Assembly (NCBI RefSeq): GCF_009659375.1
Contig: NZ_WJQT01000002.1
Span: 62,001 to 126,000 of the forward strand
Direction: 5' to 3'
DNA: 64,000 nt
Source of the DNA: Fundicoccus ignavus
Lineage (GTDB): Bacteria; Bacillota; Bacilli; Lactobacillales; Aerococcaceae
Shown: positions 17,666 to 26,178 of the stretch, in pieces
Position numbering within the stretch: position 1 is the first letter of the stretch
How the letters are laid out: every line of letters begins with the position of its first letter
Made by a program: the position numbers and the translations under genes
Notes under the pieces: model-generated
Told to the model about the DNA's origin: nothing
The model's database searches: none
Seen by the model: only the letters and a program-made list of their open reading frames with translations

Positions 17666-17693
17666 TGCATATGAACTAAAAAAGGAGTAGATT

Positions 17694-18581
17694 ATGAAAC
17701 AAATTGCGATTGTTGGTTTAGGTATTATTGGTGGATCATTTGCTAAAGCATTAGCTAATCGTTTGCCAGGGCGTTATCAGGTGTCGGCAATTGACATTAA
17801 CCAAGACACTTTAGACGAAGCTAAAAAATTGGGCTTTATTGAAAAAGGAGAAACAACTAATAAAAGCATCCTACAGAATGCAGATATTGTGATTATTGCG
17901 CTTTATCCTAATTTGGTGACTGAATTTGTAGTAACTCACCAAGAAGATTTTAAAGAGGGAGCTTTAATTGTTGAAACCTCTGGCATCAAAAAAAGCATTA
18001 TGCAAGAATTATTGCCACTTATTCCTGAGCAAGTAGAATTCATTTTTGGTCATCCAATGGCAGGACGTGAAAGTCAAGGCTTTGCCTTTGCTGATGATCG
18101 TGTCTTTCTGCATGCTAATTATGTCATAACGCCTTCTGATAAAAATAAGGCAGCATCCATCGAGTTTTTCAGTCAATTATTGAAAGATCTAGGCTTTGGT
18201 AGAATTACCATCTCTTCACCTAAAACTCATGATTTGATGATTGCCTATACGAGTCAATTAACCCATTTGATTGCTGCAGCTTTAATTAATAGTGATAGTA
18301 CAGGGCAAAACACGGTTGAGTTTATTGGAGATAGTTTTAGAGAATTAACACGTATTGCCAAAATGAATGAAAAACTTTGGTCTGAGCTGATGTTGAATAA
18401 TCGCGAACCTTTGTTGGAAGTGATTGAGTCTTTTGAGAAGCAATTAGCTAATTTAAAACAAGCTATTTTGACAAATGACAAAGAAGCACTTGAACAAGAA
18501 TTTATTCATTCGACTCAGAAACGTTTAGCTTTGGAATCAGCGGATCAAGCACATGAATTTGCAAAAGAACGCGGCAAATAA
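17694..18581 (+). CDS. tyrA: Prephenate dehydrogenase
   Basis: 295 residues. The Rossmann start IAIVGLGIIGGSFAKAL and the active-site stretch FGHPMAGRESQG with SQLTHLIAAAL (conserved His) identify it. It oxidises prephenate to 4-hydroxyphenylpyruvate with NAD(P)+. No ACT domain is attached, unlike the longer Bacillus enzyme, so feedback regulation may be weaker. AAGGAG is 6 bases before the ATG. Cotranscribed with pheA. Confidence 0.93.
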   Translation: MKQIAIVGLGIIGGSFAKALANRLPGRYQVSAIDINQDTLDEAKKLGFIEKGETTNKSILQNADIVIIALYPNLVTEFVVTHQEDFKEGALIVETSGIKKSIMQELLPLIPEQVEFIFGHPMAGRESQGFAFADDRVFLHANYVITPSDKNKAASIEFFSQLLKDLGFGRITISSPKTHDLMIAYTSQLTHLIAAALINSDSTGQNTVEFIGDSFRELTRIAKMNEKLWSELMLNNREPLLEVIESFEKQLANLKQAILTNDKEALEQEFIHSTQKRLALESADQAHEFAKERGK

Positions 18582-18677
18582 TTATAAAGTGAGATCATCA
18601 ATATTTTATACATACAAGAAAAAGAGGTTATGACTATGCCATGGAATAATCAAACAAGTAAAAAAAACGTTGTATAG

Positions 18678-18762
18678 CTTTTATAGATAGAATTTATATC
18701 TATGAAGGCAATCGTTTTGTGCGCGCCCATAGATTTTCAATGCAATCTAAGTGGCCTAAATA
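18678..18762 (+). pseudogene. Possible serine-recombinase C-terminal scrap
   Basis: Bases read FIDRIYIYEGNRF and then VRAHRFSM before a stop. The first part looks like the closing strand of large serine recombinases (I.RI.VYE..R.E..F.F). No start or upstream domain is present. A weak call that rests on one short motif. Confidence 0.25.
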
Positions 18763-18771
18763 ACCTTTGAA

Positions 18772-18804
18772 GGAGCCAGTTAGATAGGACTAATGGCTCT
18801 TTTT
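18772..18804 (+). terminator. Terminator upstream of glnP
   Basis: GAGCCAGTTAG and CTAATGGCTC pair (one bulged G) around ATAGGA, followed by TTTTTT. It ends the pheA-tyrA transcript. Because it overlaps an in-frame ATG at 18793, that ATG is not the glnP start. Confidence 0.85.
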
Positions 18805-18852
18805 TGGTTTGAGGAAATACTTAAGAATAATAACTCTGAAAGAAGGATAACA

Positions 18853-21318
18853 ATGAGAATGAAGCATAAATTACGGTTCAGTATAAACATGGTCTTTTTA
18901 ACGATTTTAATTTTAATGGGTGGCTCTGGTTTTGGGAATCATCGGGTAAATGCTCAAGAAACCGTTAAAGTTGGGGTTTCAGCACAATCAAAACCCTATA
19001 ATTATTACGATGAAAATAATCAATTAACTGGGTTTGAAATTGAACTTTTGGAAGAAATAGACCAACGACTTGAAGAGTATGTATTTGAATACAGTACGAC
19101 AGAATTTGCCTCACTTTTTGCGGGCTTAGATGCAGGAACATTTGATATTATTACGAATAATATTGGTGAAAAGACTGAGAGACGTGACAAATATCTTTTC
19201 TCTAAATATCCTTATTTAATTACGCATAATGTGATTATCACTAGACCGGATGAGGGGGAAGTCGTGACTTTGGCCGACTTAGCAGGCAAATCAATCGGAT
19301 TAGTGGCAGGGTCTTCTCAAGCTATTTTCTTAGAACAATATAATGCTGAACACCCTGATCAACTCATTAAATTAGAATATATTGATGCCGATGCTTCTAC
19401 GATTATTCGAGAAGTTGAGTCTGGTCGCTATGATGCGACCATTTATTCAACAACTTATCTAAACGATGTAAAAGATACATTTGGAATTAACTTAAGTGGA
19501 CACCCCATTGAGGATGAAGATGCGATACAACCCCCTGGCACATATGCTTTATACCGTGATGATGCAAAAAGTTTAACCCTTAGAAATGCAATTGATGAAG
19601 TTTTGGCAGAAATGCGTGAAGATGGCTTTTTAGCTACATTAAGCGAGAAGTATTTCGGTCAAGATGACACAAAATTAACGACAGACATTCTTGAAAAGAA
19701 TGATTTGATTGAAGCAGAAAGAGTAGCACTTAATGGAGAGAATTCGGATGAAGTAGAAAAGAACTATGTTGTCGGAACATCAGGGCAAACAAAACCCTTG
19801 AATTTCTTCAATGATAACAACGAATTGGTAGGTTTGGAAATTGACATCATTCAAGAAATTGATAGAAGATTAGATGACGTGAGTTTTAGCTTTGAATTAA
19901 CAGAATTTGCATCGCTTTTCGCTGGTTTAGACGCTGGAAGTTTTGATTTGCTAGCGAACAATTTAGGGGAAAGCGGTGATCGTCGAGAACGATTTTTATT
20001 CTCGCTATACCCGTATGTTATCACGCACAATGTAATCATTACTGGGCAAGATGCTGACGATGATTTAAAGATTGAAGATTTCGCCGGTAAAAGTTTTGGT
20101 GTTGTGCCTGCATCGCCTCAATCTTTATTCTTAGAAGCATGGAATGAAACTAATCCAGAATCAGCAGTTAAAATTGAATATGTGGATTCGGATCCCTCAA
20201 CCATTATTCGAGATGTATACAATGGTCGATTTGATGCGACAATTTATGCAACGACATATTTATATGATGTAGAGCAAACGTTTGGCATTCAGTTAAAAGC
20301 CCATCCAATTGAGAATGAAGACGAAATACGACCACCAGGCTCATACTTTATCTATCGTACAACGGATGTTGAACTAAGAGATATGATGGATGAAGTTCTA
20401 GCAGAAATGCGTGAAGATGGCACTTTAGCGACCATTAGTGAGAAGTATTTAGGTCAAGATGATACTCAACTAACAGAAATAATTCTCGATAAAAATAATG
20501 AGATTGAAGCCGAAAGATTAGAACAAGCAGTTAAAGAAAATGATGAAATCATTGAAGAGAATACGAACTCATCGAATGGGAAAATATTTGCACCAGAAGT
20601 CATTCCGCAAATAATACCTGCTATTCTCGATAAATTGCCAATTACGTTGTTAATGACAGTTGTTTCTGCGTTCATTGGCTTAGTACTTGGCTTTGCCATA
20701 GCTTTAGTTAAAATTCGCGAAATCCCTATTTTGTCTCAAATTTTTAGTGTCTTCGTTTCCTTTATGCGTGGAACGCCTCAATTAGTGCAACTATTCTTAG
20801 CTTTCTATGGATTTCCGCTTATTGTTCGTTGGTTAAATCAACAAATGGGTTGGGGAATCGATGTAAATGGCATTCCGGCCTTACTATACGTATTTGTGGC
20901 ATTAGGGCTAAATGAAGCAGCTTATAATTCAGAAACATTCCGTGCGGCTATCCTGTCAGTCAATAAAATTGAAATCGAAGCAGCGAAGTCGATTGGATTA
21001 ACAAATGGTCAAACGATGCGTCGTATTATTCTGCCTTCTGCTTTAATCGTGGCGATTCCAAACTTAGGAAACAGCTTAATTAGCTTACTAAAAGGGACAT
21101 CATTAGCCTTTACTGTGACAGTTATTGATATCATGGGACAAGCGCGAATTATTGCAGGATCAAATCTACGTTTCTTTGAGGCATATATAGCAGTAGCGCT
21201 CATTTATTGGTTGATTTGTATTGTTATTGAGCAACTCATCAAGCGATTAGAAAAGCGCCTTAATGTAGATCAAAAAGAAGTAGAACATATTGAGACAATT
21301 CAAACTGAAAACAGATAA
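18853..21318 (+). CDS. glnP: Amino acid ABC transporter: signal peptide + two substrate-binding domains + permease
   Basis: 821 residues from the ATG at 18853, which has GAAGGATAACA upstream; an in-frame ATG at 18793 lies inside a terminator. A signal peptide (to VNA/QE, ~34) is followed by two tandem family-3 solute-binding domains (~37-270 and ~304-540) that are close copies of each other (each has TEFASLFAGLDAG and a DATIY motif). The HisM-type permease (~590-810) ends the chain, with the EAA loop around EAAKSIGLTNGQTMRRIIL. This is the architecture of lactococcal GlnP, which takes up glutamine, glutamate and asparagine. glnQ follows at 17 bases. Specificity is inferred from architecture. 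Confidence 0.9.
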   Translation: MRMKHKLRFSINMVFLTILILMGGSGFGNHRVNAQETVKVGVSAQSKPYNYYDENNQLTGFEIELLEEIDQRLEEYVFEYSTTEFASLFAGLDAGTFDIITNNIGEKTERRDKYLFSKYPYLITHNVIITRPDEGEVVTLADLAGKSIGLVAGSSQAIFLEQYNAEHPDQLIKLEYIDADASTIIREVESGRYDATIYSTTYLNDVKDTFGINLSGHPIEDEDAIQPPGTYALYRDDAKSLTLRNAIDEVLAEMREDGFLATLSEKYFGQDDTKLTTDILEKNDLIEAERVALNGENSDEVEKNYVVGTSGQTKPLNFFNDNNELVGLEIDIIQEIDRRLDDVSFSFELTEFASLFAGLDAGSFDLLANNLGESGDRRERFLFSLYPYVITHNVIITGQDADDDLKIEDFAGKSFGVVPASPQSLFLEAWNETNPESAVKIEYVDSDPSTIIRDVYNGRFDATIYATTYLYDVEQTFGIQLKAHPIENEDEIRPPGSYFIYRTTDVELRDMMDEVLAEMREDGTLATISEKYLGQDDTQLTEIILDKNNEIEAERLEQAVKENDEIIEENTNSSNGKIFAPEVIPQIIPAILDKLPITLLMTVVSAFIGLVLGFAIALVKIREIPILSQIFSVFVSFMRGTPQLVQLFLAFYGFPLIVRWLNQQMGWGIDVNGIPALLYVFVALGLNEAAYNSETFRAAILSVNKIEIEAAKSIGLTNGQTMRRIILPSALIVAIPNLGNSLISLLKGTSLAFTVTVIDIMGQARIIAGSNLRFFEAYIAVALIYWLICIVIEQLIKRLEKRLNVDQKEVEHIETIQTENR

Positions 21319-21335
21319 GAGAAGGGGGTAACACG

Positions 21336-22076
21336 ATGCTGAAATTAGAAAACTGGTCAAAATCATTTAACCAAAATACTGTATTAAATAATATCAATTT
21401 AGAAGTACCAACTGGCAATGTTCTGTCGATTATTGGTTCAAGTGGATCTGGAAAGTCAACCTTATTGAGAACTGTGAATTTCTTAGAACCTGCTGATCAA
21501 GGAATCATTCAAATTGGCACAACTACCAAAGATGTAGCAGAAATTAATCAGCAAGAAATATTAGCTTTAAGAAGACAAACAGCGATGGTCTTTCAAAACT
21601 ATGCCTTATTCTCTAAAAAAACTGCATTAGAGAACGTTATGGAGAACTTGTTAATGGTAAAGCGTATGACTTTATCAGAAGCTAAACCTATTGCAGAACA
21701 TTATTTAGAAATAGTAGGGATGAAAGATCGCATGAATTACTATCCTAATAAACTATCTGGTGGACAACAACAAAGGGTTGGGATTGCGAGAGCACTAGCG
21801 ATTGAGCCGGAAGTAATTTTGTTTGATGAGCCGACATCAGCTTTAGATCCAGAGCTTGTTGGAGGAATATTAGATTTAATTATGAAAGTTGCTCATGAAA
21901 AAACAACGATGTTATTAGTAACACATGAAATGAACTTTGCTAAACAAGTATCTGACCATGTTATCTTTTTAGATAAAGGAAATATTGCTGAGGAAGGAAC
22001 ACCTACACAGATTTTTGATCATCCACAAAACGAAAGAACTCGTCAATTTATTAGAGGATTCGACTCAATTCAATAA
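21336..22076 (+). CDS. glnQ: Amino acid ABC transporter ATP-binding protein
   Basis: 246 residues. Walker A GSSGSGKSTLL (35-45), Q-loop MVFQNYALFSKKT, signature LSGGQQQRVGIARAL, Walker B VILFDEPTSALD and the switch His (LLVTHEM) are all intact. This is the polar amino acid subfamily. It energises the GlnP permease encoded just upstream. AGAAGGGGG precedes the ATG. A terminator follows at once, so glnPQ is a two-gene operon. Confidence 0.94.
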   Translation: MLKLENWSKSFNQNTVLNNINLEVPTGNVLSIIGSSGSGKSTLLRTVNFLEPADQGIIQIGTTTKDVAEINQQEILALRRQTAMVFQNYALFSKKTALENVMENLLMVKRMTLSEAKPIAEHYLEIVGMKDRMNYYPNKLSGGQQQRVGIARALAIEPEVILFDEPTSALDPELVGGILDLIMKVAHEKTTMLLVTHEMNFAKQVSDHVIFLDKGNIAEEGTPTQIFDHPQNERTRQFIRGFDSIQ

Positions 22077-22080
22077 CTTA

Positions 22081-22126
22081 AAAAAACTTTCGGGCCATTC
22101 TTTAAGAATTGTTCGAAAGTTTTTTT
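22081..22126 (+). terminator. Terminator of glnPQ
   Basis: AAAAAACTTTCG and CGAAAGTTTTTTT pair around a ~21-base loop, ending in a T7 run. Repeat copy B starts directly after it. Confidence 0.88.
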
Positions 22127-22433
22127 GTATAAGGTTTTATAAGTTTTATGTTGATTTACCAATCTTTGTATTTCGCTCAGCTGATTGTTTTCCAAGGCGG
22201 AGGTCGCTTCCAAAGCCTCACTGACGTTCGTGCTTTTCCAGCTCAATCGGCTAGGCTCTGTCTAATTCGCTTTGCTCATAGACAGAGCAAGCTACGCCGA
22301 TTGCCCCTTGTACCGCTATGGAAAACAATTCGCTGAGCTACGTTAAGTATTCCAACAAAAGTAAAGCGATATAATCAAGTTATACTGCTAAACAGAATTT
22401 AAAGTCCTCGGACTCGCCCGAGGTTTTCTAATT
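22127..22433 (+). repeat. Dispersed structured repeat, copy B (most complete)
   Basis: About 305 bases. It starts TATAAGGTTTTATAAG and ends with a terminator-like hairpin CCTCGGACTCGCCCGAGG plus TTTTCT. Outer arms: CAGCTGATTGTTTTCCA pairs with TGGAAAACAATTCGCTG. Inner arms: CAATCGGCTAGGCTCTGTCTA pairs with TAGACAGAGCAAGC plus CGCCGATTG. Right part contains CCAACAAAAGTAAAGCGATA. Small open frames here are not conserved between copies. Confidence 0.88.
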
Positions 22434-22436
22434 GTA

Positions 22437-22734
22437 GTATATGAGGTTATAAGGTTTTTGTTGATTTGTCACGCTTTGATATGCTTCGCTCAGCTTATTG
22501 TTTTGTAAGGCGGTGGTCGCTTTTAAAGTCTCACTGACGTTCGTGCTTTTCAGCTCAATCGACTAGGAACTGTCTAACTCGCTTCGCTCATAGTCAGAGC
22601 AGCTGCGCCGATTGACCTTTAAACCGCTAACTCGCTGAACTACGCATAGTGTTCCAACAAAAGTAACGCTTTATTATCAAGCTGATGCTATTAAACGAAA
22701 TATAAAGACTTCAAACTAGTCTGAGGATTCCTTA
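22437..22734 (+). repeat. Dispersed structured repeat, copy C (diverged, in tandem with B)
   Basis: It follows copy B with only a few bases between. GGTTATAAGGTTTTTGTTGATT matches the left end in diverged form. The left outer arm (CGCTCAGCTTATTGTTTT) is kept, but the right outer arm has lost GGAAAACAA. The terminal hairpin has decayed (ACTAGTCTGAGGATTCC). It looks like an older copy. Confidence 0.8.
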
Positions 22735-23190
22735 TTTACTTGTTGCTTTACTTATAAATTAGGAGGAAGAAGTGTCTAGGGAGATGATTGCGAAAATAAA
22801 ATCATGTTGGTGGGGAATTTAAAAATTGTGAGAGTGAGCGGAATGTTGAAGGTGCTAAGTTGCGGGTATCCAGTTTGTAGCGAACCAAGTTAAAAGGATT
22901 ATCGACCAACTAACCTCGATTGTATTCGAAGTTTCATTATGGGGTGATTGAAGCTGTTAGTTTCTGCATAATCTATTTGATAGAGCAAATATGGGGAAAA
23001 CAAGTATTTGGTCATTGGTGGCTCCTCGCTGATTGAACGACGTGCTTTTAAGGTGGAGAAAGTCCCATACACGAAAAACGAGGGTCAAAAGTCGCTAAAA
23101 TAGCTATTTTCCTTCTTTTTTTATTTTTCTTGTTTCGGTTAGCAAATGAAGAAACGTCAAATAAATATGATTGAAAAAACGGAAAGCAGA
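22735..23190. other. Geneless stretch, possibly eroded coding DNA
   Basis: About 450 bases between repeat C and the ypsC-like gene's terminator. A GTG with a good SD (AGGAGGAAGAA, ~22761-22771) opens only 17 codons before TAA. A second scrap near 23014-23098 reads VIGGSSLIERRAFKVEKVPY. I recognise neither. Nothing else is seen. Confidence 0.4.
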
Positions 23191-23192
23191 TA

Positions 23193-23226
23193 AAAAGTGC
23201 CCCTTATTTAAACAGGGCACTTTAAT
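23193..23226 (-). terminator. Terminator of the ypsC-like gene
   Basis: On the minus strand AAAGTGCCC and GGGCACTTTTT pair around a ~13-base loop; the T-run is on the minus strand. Confidence 0.75.
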
Positions 23227-23303
23227 TATTTTATATAGCTTGTAGTAACTTTTGATCAAAGATAAGCCTTGATAAAGCAACGTTTTCACGCGTTAGTATT
23301 TAT

Positions 23304-24431
23304 CTATTTACGTTTTCCCCAGTATTGGTAATAGTCTACTTTTAATGCACCATTATAAAGCTTACGTTTTTTGGTTGCACGTTCACCGTAGTACTCTTCG
23401 AAGTTTTCATCACTTGTTAGAATGTACTTACTCCAAGTAGGCATTTTGCGATAGACTTCACCCATTTGACGGTAAAGCTCATGAACTTTTTCTTCGTCCA
23501 ACAAACGGTCACCGTAAGGTGGATTTGAAATTAAAATTCCGAAATCTTTAGTTGGGACATAGTCACTTAATTGCATTTGTTTAAATGTGATGCTGTCGTG
23601 AACGCCAGCTTCTAGTGCATTCGTTTTAGCAATTTCAATCATGCGGTGATCAATATCAGTGCCGTATAAATCAAGCTCAACATCGTAATCTGCAGCTTCT
23701 TCAGCTTCATTACGTACTGTTTGCCATACTTCGGGGTGTAACATGTGCCATTCTTCAGCCGCGAAAGAACGGTTGAATCCAGGGGCAATGTTATGTCCGA
23801 TGAGTGCAGCTTCGATTAGAATTGTACCAGAACCACAAGTAGGGTCATAAAGAGGGCGATCTGGATGCCAAGTGGTCAGTTTAATTAATGCAGCAGCCAT
23901 ATTTTCTTTTAATGGAGCGCCACCTTTATCAACCCGATAACCACGTTTAAATAAACTTGAACCACTAGTATCTAATGATAAGATGACGTGGTCTTTTAAA
24001 ATGGAAACTTCGATTGGATATTTGGCGCCTGTTTCTGGTAAGTTTTGACGACGGTGATAGTAATCCATTAAACGTTTTGAAATTGCTTTTTTTACAATTC
24101 GTTGACAGTTAGGCACACTGTATAAAGTTGATTTAACGGATTTGCCACTAACTGGGAATTCAGCATCTAAGGGTAGAATATCTTCCCAAGGTAGGGCGTA
24201 AGTTTGATCAAATAGAGATTCAAATGTTTTTGCTTTGAATTCACCGTAAGATATTTTGATACGGTCAGCAGTTCTTAACCATAAGTTAGTAAACGCAATA
24301 TCGCGTGCATCTCCTTCGAAACGAACACGACCGTTCTCCGTTTGAGTTTGATAACCATGATCTTTTAATTCGCTTGCTACTAATGATTCGATACCAGCAG
24401 CAGCAGTTGCGATTAGAGAATATTTCTTCAT
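23304..24431 (-). CDS. THUMP-domain rRNA (guanine-N2) methyltransferase, YpsC/RlmL-like
   Basis: 375 residues from the ATG at 24431, which has AAAGGAAGC 6 bases upstream; an ATG 15 bases earlier has no SD. The N-terminus (KKYSLIATAAAGIESLVASE) and a THUMP domain (~45-155) are followed by an UPF0020 methyltransferase domain with DPTCGSGTILIEAALIG (SAM loop, ~195) and the catalytic NPPYGDRL (~300). This family makes m2G in 23S rRNA (the RlmL N-half, position 2445 in E. coli). The target here is inferred. Gene order ypsC-rnpB-gpsB matches B. subtilis. Confidence 0.88.
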   Translation of the reverse strand: MKKYSLIATAAAGIESLVASELKDHGYQTQTENGRVRFEGDARDIAFTNLWLRTADRIKISYGEFKAKTFESLFDQTYALPWEDILPLDAEFPVSGKSVKSTLYSVPNCQRIVKKAISKRLMDYYHRRQNLPETGAKYPIEVSILKDHVILSLDTSGSSLFKRGYRVDKGGAPLKENMAAALIKLTTWHPDRPLYDPTCGSGTILIEAALIGHNIAPGFNRSFAAEEWHMLHPEVWQTVRNEAEEAADYDVELDLYGTDIDHRMIEIAKTNALEAGVHDSITFKQMQLSDYVPTKDFGILISNPPYGDRLLDEEKVHELYRQMGEVYRKMPTWSKYILTSDENFEEYYGERATKKRKLYNGALKVDYYQYWGKRK

Positions 24432-24506
24432 ATAGCTTCCTTTCATTTGGGAATAAATAGTAATGTCTTTTAAAATAGTTTGCGTTATATATCGTTAAAA
24501 GTCCAA

Positions 24507-24531
24507 TAAAAAAGACTCTTTTTCAGAGTCT
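24507..24531 (-). terminator. Terminator of rnpB
   Basis: On the minus strand AGACTCT-GAAAA-AGAGTCT is followed by TTTTTTA, just past the RNase P RNA 3' end. Confidence 0.88.
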
Positions 24532-24540
24532 AAAAGCCTA

Positions 24541-24929
24541 TGTAGTGAGTTTCGATAAGCCATGTTTTGTCAATTGTTAAGAATAGGCAGCTTAACAAAA
24601 GGGTAATCATCTATCTACAATTACTTGTCTCTTTCTCTGTTAAATTCCATTGAAAAAGTGCCCCTACCGAATGTTTGGGTTGCTCGCTCGAGGGGTTTAC
24701 CCGTTCCACCTTAATGTTTCCATTAAGAATCGTCACTGTGGCACCTTAGGAAGTACTCCATCATAGCTTGCGCCTTAGATGTTTTCTTCGCCGTTAGCAT
24801 CTCAAGGATACTACCTCAGCTTATTGTTTCGCTGAGCACGAACACTACAAGCATCTCAGCTTGTGCGAGCATGGACTTTCCTCAGCTAAATCTAGTTTAG
24901 CCGCGATTACCTGAAACTCACTAATTGAT
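24541..24929 (-). ncRNA. rnpB: RNase P RNA, type B
   Basis: Read on the minus strand, the universal core is clear: GAGGAAAGTCCATGCTCGCAC near the 5' end, the central GGTGCCACAGTGAC and GGAACGGGTAAACCCC, CGGTAGGGGCAC, GATTACCC, and the closing ACAAAACATGGCTTATCG. The ends pair (AGTGAGTTTC with GAAACTCACT). Length (~390) and the absence of the type-A specific domains fit the Bacillus/Lactobacillales type B RNA. It matures tRNA 5' ends with RnpA protein. It begins 8-9 bases after the gpsB stop codon and is followed by its own terminator, so processing from a gpsB-rnpB transcript or a promoter inside gpsB is likely. Exact ends are estimated. Confidence 0.95.
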
Positions 24930-24937
24930 TATTTAAC

Positions 24938-25294
24938 TTAATATTTTGTTACTTCTGAATAGTCGATTGTATTATCTGTGTTGTTGATTTTTGAACCAAA
25001 AACATGTTTTTCTAAATTTGATAAACGTTTTAGGATATCAAAGTTAGTGACGCCACTTCCAGGAGTGGTTGGTACATTTTTCTTAGCAAGGGCTAATTGT
25101 TTTGTTAACTCGTCCACTTTACTAATTAATCGTTCGTTCTCGTTTTTTAAGTAAACAACGTCTTTTTGGTAAGAGTCGTAATCGCGAATAATGTTATCTA
25201 AATACTCATCCACCTCAGCGGTATTATAACCACGCATTGTTTTAGTGAATTCTTTTTGTAAAATATCTTTTGCTGTTAGGTTTTTTTCAGCCAT
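24938..25294 (-). CDS. gpsB: Cell division protein GpsB
   Basis: 118 residues from the ATG at 25294, which has GAGGTGA 5 bases upstream; the in-frame GTG three codons earlier is part of that SD. The DivIVA-type N-terminal domain is clear (LTAKDILQKEFTKTMRGYNT and EVDEYLDNIIRDY), followed by a coiled coil (~45-75), a short linker and a C-terminal trimerisation helix (FDILKRLSNLEKHVFGS). GpsB is a septal adaptor that binds Arg-rich motifs in the cytoplasmic tails of class A PBPs and coordinates septal and side-wall synthesis. The window's own PBP1A carries such Arg-rich patches. Confidence 0.95.
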   Translation of the reverse strand: MAEKNLTAKDILQKEFTKTMRGYNTAEVDEYLDNIIRDYDSYQKDVVYLKNENERLISKVDELTKQLALAKKNVPTTPGSGVTNFDILKRLSNLEKHVFGSKINNTDNTIDYSEVTKY

Positions 25295-25389
25295 TTTGGT
25301 CACCTCATAAATTTTATTCTATGTTATGAAAAATATTCATCATCTATATAATCAATTTGTTTCTATTATGCCCTGATGGCAACTATTAC

Positions 25390-25418
25390 AGTGTACTACC
25401 ATTCTCAACAAATATCAA
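25390..25418 (-). promoter_or_regulatory. Promoter of gpsB
   Basis: On the minus strand TTGATA, a 17-base spacer and TACACT lie about 95 bases before the gpsB start. Confidence 0.55.
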
Positions 25419-25512
25419 AAGAAATTATGATAATTAAGAGCTTTTTAACAATTTACTTTGTATATTTCATTATGACACGCTAGGAAATATTTTTAAAGCG
25501 AATGGATGTTCT

Positions 25513-25532
25513 AAATATAGTGTACTATATTT
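25513..25532. promoter_or_regulatory. Perfect dyad, candidate operator in gpsB/DUF3013 intergenic region
   Basis: AAATATAGT-GT-ACTATATTT: two 9-base arms with a 2-base centre, in the 326-base gap between divergent gpsB and the DUF3013 gene. Too AT-rich and tight for a terminator; it looks like a binding site for a dimeric regulator. No cognate regulator is evident. The rest of the gap shows only the gpsB promoter. Confidence 0.4.
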
Positions 25533-25620
25533 TGTTAGAGAATCTGAAGTCGTTAGGAGTTTTAATTGAATTTTATTAATTACTCCTTCATAATATGATT
25601 GCAAAGTAGGTGAAGATATT

Positions 25621-26115
25621 ATGGAAAGAAATAACTTGTTAGTTGTTGTAGATAAATTAATCAAAGAAAATTATTTTCATTGTGAATGGGGAATCGAATG
25701 GCGCGAACAACGTCATTATTTAGAGCTTATTTTTCAATTTAATCTACCCAATCCCAACCATTTTGAATTAATTGATATTTATGGTAATCAATACAATCAA
25801 AATCCAGTCCCATTTGAAGTAAGAGCGATTATTTATGACGAGGAATTGATTAAAGTTGAGGGGAAACACTATTTAAAGACGGTTCCGGTTAGTCGTGATA
25901 CTGGGATTATGTATGGAGAGTTGTTTGCCTTAATACGTTATTTAAAAGTCCTTACTGCGGAGGTTCCGTTGAAATGGACTGAGTATTTAGCGAACATCCC
26001 AACTACTCGCTTCTCGATAGAATGGCGTGAAGATGAATTTCAGAAAATGAGAGAAACTTTAGTGAACACATCTCGATATAGTGAAAGCCAAGTATTCTTT
26101 CCACAATTTAATTAA
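25621..26115 (+). CDS. DUF3013 family protein, function unknown
   Basis: 164 residues, soluble, aromatic-rich. It matches the Lactobacillales-specific DUF3013 family, whose members sit just before prmA as here. The segment ENYFHCEWGIEWREQRHYLE and a near repeat at the end (RFSIEWREDEFQKM) suggest two related strands. No catalytic motif is visible. GTAGGTGAAG precedes the ATG. 63 bases separate it from prmA, so cotranscription is likely. Function is not known to me. Confidence 0.75.
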   Translation: MERNNLLVVVDKLIKENYFHCEWGIEWREQRHYLELIFQFNLPNPNHFELIDIYGNQYNQNPVPFEVRAIIYDEELIKVEGKHYLKTVPVSRDTGIMYGELFALIRYLKVLTAEVPLKWTEYLANIPTTRFSIEWREDEFQKMRETLVNTSRYSESQVFFPQFN

Positions 26116-26178
26116 CTACAGCTAGAATCTAAATATAAATAGTCTGAAAAAAAGACAACTTGAAAAGGGGAGAATGCT

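Noticed and set aside
18793-18852. Start of glnP at the ATG at 18793
   Set aside because: That ATG lies in the terminator hairpin and T-run of the upstream unit and has no SD; the ATG at 18853 has AAGGATAACA and begins a proper signal peptide.
22148-22336. 62-residue open frame inside repeat copy B
   Set aside because: It reflects the palindromic repeat; the other copies do not keep the frame, no SD is present, and the conserved feature is base pairing.
24770-24850. GCTTATTGTTTCGCTGAGC near rnpB as a sixth repeat fragment
   Set aside because: The similarity to the repeat arm (CGCTCAGCTTATTGTTTT) is short, and the bases are part of a normal RNase P RNA hairpin.
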